Source: Polychytrium aggregatum (Eukaryota > Chytridiomycota > Chytridiomycetes > Polychytriales). From it: 63,517 nucleotides of DNA. The position numbers and the translations under genes were made by a program. Positions 23,037 to 32,461 of the stretch are shown here, piece by piece. Every line of letters begins with the position of its first letter. Position 1 is the stretch's first letter. The stretch spans positions 1-63,517 of the forward strand of contig NW_026516391.1 of NCBI RefSeq assembly GCF_025602895.1. The letters run 5' to 3'. Below the pieces are notes generated by a model. The model was not told the DNA's origin. It searched no databases and was given only the letters and a program-made list of their open reading frames with translations.

Positions 23037-25257
23037 ATGACGGCCCAGCCTGTAACATTTATCCGCATCAAGCGAAAGCGCAATGAAGATCCGGTCGATG
23101 CCCTGGGTTAGTTCCCTTGGGTGGATGCCATTTGCCGCCAGTTGCCCGGCCGATTGCAGCGGCCAGACACATCCGATCGGCTCTCCGACATCGTGGGCCT
23201 CTGAGTGCCTTGATCGATCCAATCACTTGGCTTATGAAGCGTTCTCCTCCCTCATGTTGCGGCTTGGGATTGCTCCAAATGCCGCCAGTGATCAATAACA
23301 CCAACAGCGCCCTGGAGAAGAAACAAAAGCTCGGAGAAGGTTCGTCTCGAGGTGTCATTGGTGGGCCCTGTGTTCTGCATGCCAAGTCGCTGATCGTTGC
23401 CTCTTGTCGCTGTATTGTCGGTCCAGAAACACATGAGCAGATATTCCACCTCGCCACCACGCTGGAGATCCAGGAATACGACCAAGGAGATAGGCCTGCT
23501 CGACTCAAGGTGCGCTGGCTGGATGGCTTACCGGACCCGTCCTTGCCCTCCAAGCTACTCTTGTTGCTGTGATGTTGCCAACAACGATGCTGTTGCCCTT
23601 GTGGGCATTCGACTAATCGCGAATATGCCACCTCAGGAGGTTTTTGCCAAGAGGAAGCTACTGCCGAAAAAGTCGTCCAAAATCATGTGTCCACCAGACT
23701 CTTCGCTCAAGAAGGACATGCTGGCAACGTACCTGGTCGGTTTGGATCATTTCGGTTGAGAGATTGCATGCAAAGGCCACCAAGCTGGCCCTCGAGTTAT
23801 TATGGATCGTCACCAATGCGATCTGTCGGCCACTGGCTGACACGGATGCACCTTGGTGTCTGGTTGAACAGCAAGAGTCTAGACAAGCACGATATCGAGT
23901 CATGGCCCGAAACCGAATGATTGACGAAAGCGAGTTTTCTTGCGAGGTATTTAGCCACCCCCCCCCCAAAGTGTCAGATGTCGATGTGCGCCATATTGAG
24001 CGAGCTGGCGGAATCAACCGATGGATGTGCGATCGGAATGGTGCGCACAAAGTTGCTGAAGCTATGACGGATCTCACCTTTGCAGATCGTCGATCTGAAG
24101 GCTGACACGCCAGAGTAGGTTTCCTCTCCGGTGGTCGAAGGATCGTGGAAGAAAAGCGGGGCTATTCATCATTTACAGCAGAAATGAAACGCCGCAACTT
24201 TGATGTGGTGAAGTGCAGCAGCGTCGTTCCGATCTACGGCTGACACACTCGTCCCGCCTGGAAGCAGGCCAGACCAGGAACAAGAGACTGAGCAAGACAC
24301 CAATGGGTCCACCGAGGATCAAATCATGTGCAATCTCATGCCGATGGTCCGAGAGTATCTCAAGGGTGAGCACGGTCGGAGTCGGCTCAACGTCCAGCCG
24401 AAATTTGGAGGCGAAAACAGCGATTGACCTATTTGCATTGTGCTTTTGCGACCCAGTGTCCGGTGCACCCGCAGAGGACGAATACGTATACGACATATAC
24501 TATGCCGACCACACCCTCAAGCCAGCGATAGGCGGATCGGTTGCCACAGTGTAAGTCGCAAGTTTGATGCATGGCCAAAGGAGGCTACATTGTCGATCAA
24601 TGGGCAGTTGAATCGATCACCCGATACCGCTGACTTGGGTGTGTTTGACCATGTTTTCCAGCGAATGGGATCAGCCCCATGATGCGCTGATATTTGATGA
24701 TGATGACGAGGACAACTCGGACGACTATGGCGATGAGGACTCCAATGGTAACGATGGAAACACCGCGCGGCCGCTCGATGCATCCAATCCATCGAAGCAA
24801 TCTTCTGTCATACGGGGCGGGGAAACTGTATACACCAACACGATGACAGGAATATCCGATGGAGTCGATTCAGATGGAGTCGATTCAGATCGACCCACGG
24901 TCTAATTTCATACGGCTTTGCTTTTCCCAGCGGAAGACTACTGCGCTAACGACTATCCGGATGAAGATGACAGCGAGATCTGGTCCGATGAAGAATACAG
25001 CGACTATGAACACGAGTCACATGCCTGGGGTCATGATCAGGGCGACGATGACGGTGAGCGCCATACGATGTATTATGTGTCTGAGCAGCGCGGTTGCCTC
25101 TCAACCAGCATGATGTCCTGTCCTATCATGTCCTATCATGTCCGATCATGTCTGCTGTCTCATAGGCTGACTTGGGGGTGGGCGAGTATGCTTCCGAAGG
25201 CATCTGACGCCTGGTTTCATCAAACCATGTCTCCGATATTTCCCAGATGACTATTGA
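23037..25257 (+). CDS. IWR1: Iwr1 / SLC7A6OS: RNA polymerase II nuclear-import factor
   Basis: Multi-exon gene. Start ATG 23037 gives an N-terminus carrying the basic NLS of the family (FIRIKRKRNEDPVDAL). Later exons include one around 23640-23730 (EEATAEKVVQNHVSTRLF), one with RYRVMARNRMIDESEF, one near 24080-24113 (IVDLKADTP), 24217-24365 (DQIMCNLMPMVREYLK), one with EDEYVYDIYYADHT (the Iwr1-domain hallmark DEYVYDIYY), 24663-24749 (EWDQPHDALIF plus acidic run), 24931-25053 (DYPDEDDSEIWSDEEY) and a final short exon at 25247-25257. Iwr1 binds assembled Pol II between Rpb1 and Rpb2 and brings it into the nucleus with importin-alpha. The C-terminal third is strongly acidic, as in the family. 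Exons between 23107 and 24060 are only partly placed. The stop is 23 bp from the convergent MMTAG2 stop. Confidence 0.88.
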
Positions 25258-25280
25258 TCAAGACCATCCGCGGGCACCTG

Positions 25281-26954
25281 TCAACGACGCTCTCTTCCGC
25301 CACGATGCCTTCTTTGGTCGTACTCGCTGCGGCGATCTTCGTCTCTGAGATCTCGCCTGTCTCGGGATCGCTGCTCGCTGTACCTGTCATTGGCACTAAC
25401 ACGACCCGGGGTTTGGGCGCCACGCTCGGCCATATCCTGGTGCTTGCGACGAGAGTCTCGCCCAGGCGATGGCGACCGATCTCTGCGATGACCCCTTGGG
25501 GCTGGCGATCGAGAGCGAGAGCGAGACCGCGACCGGGATGGCGAGCCGGAGCGAGAGCGGGATCGACTGCGTGTCTTGGACTTGCGTTTCTTGTCCTTTT
25601 TGTGCTTCCTCTCTTTTTTGTGCTTCTTTTCCTTCGTCCGCTTTGATGGGAGATTGTCGCCTATTTGCTCTTGGTGGTTATTGCCTGGGCTCGCATCATT
25701 CCGGGCATCATTCCGGACGTCATTCCGGACATTATCTATAGCCGCCACGGGCCCTTCTCCGTTCGGCGCCGAACAATCCCCATCTTGTGGTGCTGATATT
25801 GCCAGCGATGATCTGTAGGGGTCAAGGAGGTTGACTCGGTCAGATGCTTTGTCCAGGCACGATCCAATGCTGACGATCGTCATGGCCTCCTTTGATCGAT
25901 TCATGGCCCCGCTTCGGCTGGCCAGCAAGGTTGTCCCAACCTACTTGTCATATCCGAGACCCTTGCGCTCGCCCGTACCGGCGCCGGCTTCGGGCACTTC
26001 AATATCGACGCCCTTCATCGCATTCTTGAGCTCGTCCTTGCTAACACCGCCACTTTGAAGCCGACGCTTGGGCCCGCCATAGCCTAATGCCTCCGCCATG
26101 GCCTCGGCCTCAAGTTCTCGGATGCTTTGGAGCTCCCGGTTGATATTATCGCTAGCGTCGGCGTTTTGCTTCTTATCATACCACGTTAAATCCTTATCCT
26201 GATGATCGGCCCGCATTCCCAGTTGCATGGGATGAAAGAGGAGGAAGGCAATGCGGAGTCAGATTGCCATAGAAGACGGCTCGGCAAAAGCTTACTGTGG
26301 CCACATCAGGCACCATAGACAGCGACACCATAGACAGCGACACCATAGACAGCGACATCATAGACCGCGGCACCAGAGACAGCGGCACCGGCCAGCCGAC
26401 AAGGCCAAGTTCGGGCTGATGGAGGATAGATAACAATAGCGGGAATTCCAGCTTGTTGATCGCTCGGCAGACTGGTCCAACCTTTTGCCATCGTCCAACG
26501 GGCGCCATGAGGGAGTGTCCCAGATAATTTTCGCGATGCTATGGCGAACATACACCAACATGAGATTCATTAGTCTCGGGCTGCGCTGCAGCCGGATGTG
26601 CTTCGGCGCTCTCTCTAACTCGGAGCGGATACTGTCATCCAGCCACAACCCAGGGACGAACCTTGTCATCCTTGACACCTGAGTGCCGCAACACAGTGGA
26701 GCACCGATTTCAGGGCGAATACGTTTGCGGATTCAGTCCAATGATTCTGTCGATGCACTGGGCTGGCTCCGAATCTGAAGGTGCAGCCGCCGTATACTTA
26801 CTATCCCACTTGAATAATCCCTGTTGGCCACAAGAAACGAACGGTCAGCTCAAGCCCGACCCAGCTGCTCGCCACGAACAAACCCATCGGATCCTGATCT
26901 CAACAGAGCGCGAACCTGGCCTCCTCTGTTCCCTCCGCGAGTAGGGTGAAACAT
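25281..26954 (-). CDS. MMTAG2-like nuclear protein (multiple myeloma tumour-associated 2 family)
   Basis: Six exons in perfect phase: 26954-26916, 26820-26802, 26678-26662, 26538-26482, 26198-25945, 25812-25281; 305 residues. The family core is split over four tiny exons: MFHPTRGGNRGGQ, GLFKWDS, VKDDK, then [19 protein letters not shown], followed by DLTWYDKKQ and AEAMAEALGYG. This matches the human MMTAG2 order (RGGxRGGQ, [28 protein letters not shown], ALGYK). The C-terminus is a Lys/Arg/Ser low-complexity tail (KEKKHKKERKHKKDKKRK, then an RS-dipeptide run), as in many splicing-associated proteins. Biochemical function is unknown; the RS/K-rich tail implies a nuclear RNA-linked role (inference). 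The 19- and 17-nt exons are unusually small. An RND-type 12-bp coding repeat lies at about 25694-25738. Confidence 0.9.
26310..26395. repeat. 15-bp tandem repeat inside MMTAG2 intron 4
   Basis: Units around accatagacagcgac, about five copies with drift, lying wholly between exons 26538-26482 and 26198-25945. Confidence 0.8.
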
Positions 26955-27217
26955 TTTTGCTTCTGTTGCAATCGCTCGGCGATGTTGATCAAGTGAGGGC
27001 GATCATCGCGGATGGCGAGCAGCCAACAGAAACCGGGATGTTCCACGCCACGATCACGTGGGATGCACTCATCTCGCCGGGGGGCGAGCGCGTTCTCTCC
27101 TCGCCGAGAGACCAAGCGGCCACGAAGCGGCCACCGTGCGGCCAGCCCGCCGTTGACTTGGGCCTGTTGTCCGCAAGACCGCTGCCGTCCTTTGGTAGGA
27201 GCGGTCGTCGATACAGG
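26955..27217. promoter_or_regulatory. Bidirectional promoter, MMTAG2 / DAW1
   Basis: 263 bp between two divergent ATG codons. Contains inverted short words (ctcgcc...ggcgag near 27074-27086, ctcgccgagag near 27108-27118) and a gcggccacgaagcggccac duplication (about 27118-27136). No TATA box is seen. Confidence 0.55.
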
Positions 27218-29832
27218 ATGGTCCAAAAAAACACAGCGCATTTAAGGAAGCTCCTCCTGCGATACTATCCACCGGGTATATAATGGAACATGCATCATGG
27301 GCTCGGGTGCTGCCTGCCATATTCGGACGAAGCAGCATTGAGTGCGTGACGAACGGGCTTTTGGATGTGGCTGGCTTCTCACGCAGCGTCAACATCCATC
27401 TGGCGGGTGTGGTGCTAGGGATCATACTCGAATACGAGCATCAGTCAAGCATCAAAACGAAAGTTGTCGACGTCTCCGCAGCCGAGCTCGTGTGCCGATC
27501 CGAGGATCCTTCTGAGTACGCCCTGCTCATTCCGTGCAAATGGGACGAGATATTGTGATCGTATCCGACGAATGCATCGGGTCAATGCGTCGCGTCCGAG
27601 GACTGACTGACTCTGAACGGATATCTTTGTCGGCGATCATCTGTGTCACTGATCTTCGTCGGTATCGCCTTGTTGCCAACTGCCACTCCGACCATATCCC
27701 ACGACGGTGTTCCCTCATGCCGCAGTGCAATCGATTTGGAGAGCCTCGCACGGAAGCTTGTTATATCCGAACCCATGATCCCAGACTCCAAGACAGACAA
27801 AGTTGTGATATTGCTCAAAAGTAAGAGGGCCCAAGCACATCCCGGGCACCATTTGGCTCGTGATCGCGCTGGCAACTGACCCTCCATTCGCACTCAGAGC
27901 TCTCTGAGAAACTGCAAACAGCTTCTCGACCCCAGCTGTTCCAAAAGTGCTACCAGAAGACCACACATAGCATGCCGCTTACAAACTGCGCCTTCAACAA
28001 GTCTGGAGATAGGTGCTGTGCCTCTCGACACACCGTCATACTCATGCCTAAGGCTCCGCTGACGTTACCTCCACGGGCGGTTCCAGATTTCTTACTGGAA
28101 GCTACGATAGATCATGCAAGATATGGGACTCGGATTTGGGGAGGGAGCTAGCCACACTAGAAGGCCATAAAAATGTCGTCTACGCCATGACATTCAACAA
28201 TCCATTTGGGTACGATATTCACGACGCCGTTGTCTGTTGCTTTGTGTCTTGTCGTGCACTGATGCCTGTTTGATTCCAGGGATAAAGTCTTGACCGGTTC
28301 ATTCGATAAGACATGCAAGGTTTGCGTCTTGCGCCACTCTCTGTTTGTCTGCTTGTATGCTCGTCGCTCGCTCGCCTATCATGTGTAATGGCAAGATGGA
28401 ATTGGAAATCTGGTATCACTAGGATTGACAGCGGACCCGACTGGCGGCATTCTTCGCTCGATTGAGCCCATGCACAGCTATGGAGCGTCGAAACATCAAA
28501 GTGTTTGCACACACTCAAGGGGCACAGTCGAGAGATTGTTTGCTTGGGATTCAACCCTCAAAGCTCGATCGTGGCTACCGGAAGCATGGACAATACCGCA
28601 ATCATATGGGATCTCCGTTCCGGGAACGAGATATGCAAGTTCAAGGTAATGGGAGCTCGGCTTGACGATATTTCTTGTCCAAGCCAAGTTCCCTCCCCGA
28701 CCTGCACTCTAACTTGACCCACTGTCTCCGCAGGGCCACTCTGCAGAAGTGATATGTCTCGAATTCAATGCGCACAGCGATTTGTTCCTGACCGGATCGT
28801 TCGATGCCACGGTAAACATCTGGGATATTCGAATGACGAGGTAGGCCACGATACAGGAGCACCGAAGCACCGGTGCTTTGCCATGAAGCAAGACAGTCAC
28901 CCGATCAAATCACCCTGACCTAATAGTTCGGCTTCAGAAACATACACACTCTGATTGGACATCGTGCCGAGATTTCGGGGGCTCACTTCAACTACCAGTC
29001 ATCCAAGGTTCTCACCGGGTCGATGGATGGCACGGCCCGGGTTTGGGACGTATTAACTGGAACAGCACTGGCGACTCTACGGTAAGCACACGGACACGAC
29101 GTCTTCGCTACATATCATTGGTTTCTATAACCGAAGATTGATGTGCAACAGAGATCACTCGGACGAGGTCTTCGATGTATGTTTCAGCCTTGACGGATCC
29201 AAGATTGCCACGGCGTCTGCGGATCAAACGGCAAGAGTGTACGACTCCACAACGTTTGATTGCAACCACATCATGGAGGGCCATCACGGCGAAATCACCA
29301 AGGTGGGTTGGTGGACAGAGTAGTCTTGCAACACCGTTGCTATTCAAATTACCCACGCGCATGAGTGTGTCCAGATCAGCTTTAACTCGCAGGGATCAAT
29401 GCTCCTCACCTCTTCGAGAGACAGAGTGGCAAAGCTGTGGGACGCTTCTTCTGGTGCCTGTGTGCAGGTAAGAGCGAACGGTCTTCAAGGCACCCAAGCT
29501 CTACCGATCAATTGATTGCTAAAGGATACTTGAACACAGTCCTGCGCGCTTGACTGGAGAGCTGCACTCGAGCTGATACGCCGCCACCGATAGACGCTAG
29601 ATGGCCACACCGACGAAATATTCGGCGGGGTATTCAACTACGAGAGCGATCTCATACTGACAGGTGAGCGGCTGTGCCATCCAACTTTGTGGAGACCAGA
29701 TAAAACTCGAGTGGCGGCTCATCGAATTATCGCTCGTGTTTGGTGCATAATTCAGGCTCAAAAGACAACACATGCATTCTCTGGAAAGCCCATCCGGAAT
29801 CTCCTGAGCGCACGGTGGTCACTCCTTGCTGA
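27218..29832 (+). CDS. DAW1: DAW1 / ODA16: WD40 adaptor for outer dynein arm transport
   Basis: Thirteen exons, all GT-AG and phase-consistent: 27218-27275, 27419-27491, 27726-27820, 27898-28012, 28087-28209, 28280-28319, 28478-28645, 28734-28840, 28938-29081, 29152-29302, 29375-29467, 29594-29663, 29756-29832; 437 residues against 415 in human. The N-terminal family block is intact ([12 protein letters not shown], then IILEYEHQ). Seven-plus WD repeats follow: [77 protein letters not shown] and [13 protein letters not shown]16 bridges preassembled outer dynein arms to the IFT46 part of IFT-B so they enter the flagellum. Its presence means the organism builds motile flagella with outer arms. 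The exon 2/3 junction (27491/27726) is the least certain. The stop lies 44 bp from the convergent MFI-like stop. Confidence 0.95.
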
Positions 29833-29876
29833 CTTTCAGCGCCGAGGTGCCGCCCAAATGAGTGTCGCCCGCTGCT

Positions 29877-31750
29877 CTAGTTTGTGGCTTCCGTGAAGAG
29901 CGTGTAGTCGTTGACGTTGTCTTTCAAGCCCTCGGCGTCGAGCTCGGTTGTCCAATCAAACAAGTTATCAAAGTCGTCATCGATCTCAAAGTCGTGGAGC
30001 GCATGGGCATGGACATGCACATGAGCCGCGCCATCAACCTGTCCAAGACCGTACGCTTCTCGAAGTCGTCGGAGCTTGCGGGTTTGCTGCACCTTCTTTA
30101 CCGTGGGCGAGGGTTTACTATCATCGTTCAGCGAGAATGAACCGGCATTGGCAGTGGTTAATCCCGCCGCTCGATGGATTTTCAACCATCACATCACGAT
30201 GGTATCCTCCGGCGCTGCAGATTAGTTTAAGCTGGTGACGCGAGAGCATCAACCCAGCCATCTAATCGATGCAGTTGCTGTCTTGCCAGCCAACAACAAC
30301 AGAAAATAGAACCTACGGTGGTTTTTTTGTCGGTATCAATATAGATATCTGAGCATTTTCGTCGTTGGGATCAGTTATCTGGTGCATGATATTGGGTACA
30401 GACGATGCTGCACTCGATTTCCGCGAGCCGGATTTGGGGTTGTACGGGCGCTTGAGAATCATATCGTACATCACAATCTGATTTGAAAATGCTTCAAACG
30501 CATCGATCGGGCGTATCAGTCAGTCGCATCGATCGAGTGTATCGGTCAGTCGCATCGATCAATCACAGTTGGAACAAATCGCCAAAGGGTTTCTCAGTAA
30601 CACGGCGCTAAATGATCAAAGATGGCTGTAGCAAGCATTCGATCGACAGTAGAGGCCTGAAAGGATGCATGAAGCTCATTCTGCCGGCAGACTCCGTGGG
30701 TCTGGGACGGCTTATATTCGACGTTGGACAGATACATACGAAGGTTCGGAAGCTCGCGCCATTCATTGTTGCGTCCTCCCAAGAATGCAGGCTTATGATC
30801 CAAGGTGTTCAGGAACTAGGAATTGATATCGACAGCGGGCACGTTAAGAGATGAATGCAAAATCGGTGATGCCTCCGGCAAGCTGCCCGTTGACCAAGCA
30901 CTCCCTGGACCATTTGCAGCATTTGCAGCATTGACAGCATTGACAGCATTGTAGACCACTGCATCTTCAGAGTCTTACCTGGACGTATTCCATTTTGTTG
31001 GTGACATCAATGGCCTCTGGGACGTGCAGTCCTTTGGCCTCGAGATCTTCGGCGACGCGATTTTCGACAAAGAGTCGGTTGCCCATGACCCTGCAGGCAT
31101 CAACCGCCGCCTGCGACCCCGGGATAATGAGCCTTCCACCGCTAAAGTAGTGAACATTCCGGCCCTTTGTGTATATTTTGAAGAATATTTTTGGTGGGAA
31201 GGCCTCGCCGCCAAACCTGCGAACGAAGCAAACCAATTTGAGTCGATCCTGTCCCCGCTTGTCGACAGAGCCTTGGCCAACAGCGTCCGCTCACCCATCG
31301 GCCTGGCTTGATCTTCTGATACCGACCGAAATCGCACCCGCGTCTGTATAACTGGTTCACACAAAAACTCCATTTCGATCGGGCATAACTTTTTGATTAT
31401 ATCAACCGTCATCGAACGCTCCTGAATAGAGGTGGGTATCTCAGTGTCAATTATCGACACTGCGTTTGGGAGGCCGCGAAGCGATCACCCCGAGCTTTTG
31501 GTCATTGTTCGCGTCCCGTTGACGGGCACCTGCTCCACTAGCACTCTCACCGCAAGGAAAATTTTCTCCTTGAGCTGTCGGAATACCCTCCGGTAGTGAG
31601 ATTTACGCCATGCACTTGATATTTTCTTTGCTGCCCAGTGACGCTCCGCGAGCCTAAGGCGGGAGAGCCGGTGGTCAGAATGGTAAGAAGCGGATAGGCA
31701 CCCTGGAGAGTCACTGTGGAGGAGGTACTCTGGATAGAACTCAGCCGCAT
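29877..31750 (-). CDS. C11orf65/MFI-like IQ-motif protein
   Basis: Multi-exon minus-strand gene. The order of blocks follows C11orf65 (MFI): an IQ motif (AAKKISSAWRKSHYRRVFRQL, about 31650-31560); DIIKKLCPIEMEFLCEP joined to VIQTRVRFR and FPPKIFFKIYTKGRNVHYF (about 31420-31140; human: VRFRLGGVKFPPDIYYKIFT); SQAAVDACRVMGNRLFVEN; NNEWRELPNLRMYL (about 30770); a middle exon with MILKRPYNPKSG (about 30475); and a last exon 30185-29877 with TRKLRRLREAYGLG, a His-rich run, and DNLFDWTTELD (human: VLNWTNTLNFDEY). The human protein is reported as a mitochondrial fission regulator; nothing here shows a mechanism. The start near 31750 (MRLSSIQSTSS) and several internal junctions are provisional. It sits in a run of flagellar genes, so a cilium-linked role is possible (inference). 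Confidence 0.68.
30500..30560. repeat. Tandem repeat in an MFI-gene intron
   Basis: gcatcgatcgrgygtatcrgtcagtc-type unit of about 26 bp, two copies plus a partial third. A second short repeat (cagcattgacagcattgaca) lies at about 30915-30955 in another intron of the same gene. Confidence 0.75.
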
Positions 31751-32059
31751 TTCTTCGAGTCAGAGGCGCTATGTATTACTGGCTGTCGGTCATCGGCCGA
31801 TGTGTCTGTGACGGCAGAGGAAGGGGATTCGGAATCCTTGGCGGCGGCTGGGGCCTCCGGGCTTGGAAGCCCGTCAGCTCAGTATACTGCTTCGAAATAG
31901 GGTTGGATTGCATATTTTGAGCATCAACCAAAGATACAGGCGCAACTCTGTTGGAGCGGGGCACCTACAGTCGATCCAGAGAGAAACGAGCGGTCGCTTT
32001 CTGGCATCGGAGACTCAAGTCAGCTGATCCGTAGGCTCCAGTGAGCGAGCCGTGTGATT

Positions 32060-32340
32060 GTTTCCCGTCCTGGTTGGCAATCTGGCAATCTCTTTGTGTA
32101 GTGTATTCGCTCGACCCTCTGGGCAGCTCTATGGTTTCTCGATATCACGATACTCGACCTTCTCGAGTTGCTTGGCTTCCTGGCATTGTGAGCATACCTG
32201 GGATGTGTTGAACTCGTTCACCGAGCACACCTGGACGTCTCTGCCCAAAATACTTGACGTCTCCTAGGACTGGATGCATATCCCTTCCCTTGCTTCCAAG
32301 AGGCATTCCCAAGGCAGTCACCACCTCAGTCTCCTTGGAC
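32060..32340 (-). pseudogene. Degenerate transposon fragment with TnpB/Fanzor-like zinc-finger motif
   Basis: Between the MFI-like and CCDC81-like genes, minus-strand frames read TALGMPLGSKGRDMHPVLG and GDVKYFGQ, then, after a one-base frame change, VNEFNTSQVCSQCQEAKQLE, then, after a stop, CPEGRANTLHKEIARLP. The E-F-x-T-S-x-x-C-x-x-C arrangement is characteristic of the segment between RuvC-II and RuvC-III in TnpB, Fanzor and related transposon nucleases, where a CxxC pair starts a zinc finger. The frame is broken at least twice and no other nuclease motif is visible, so this is a relic at best. Fanzor1 is known from the chytrid Spizellomyces, so the context is plausible. The second CxxC pair is not recognisable. 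Confidence 0.3.
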
Positions 32341-32461
32341 ATAATGTTTGGCCATGATTGCAATCAGTGGGTGGGTGTATTCAGGTTCCAGCAAACAACA
32401 ACTATCCTGGCTCAAAGGGGGTGTCCCATCTCATTTTGGAAACGCTGTAAGGCGAACCAGA

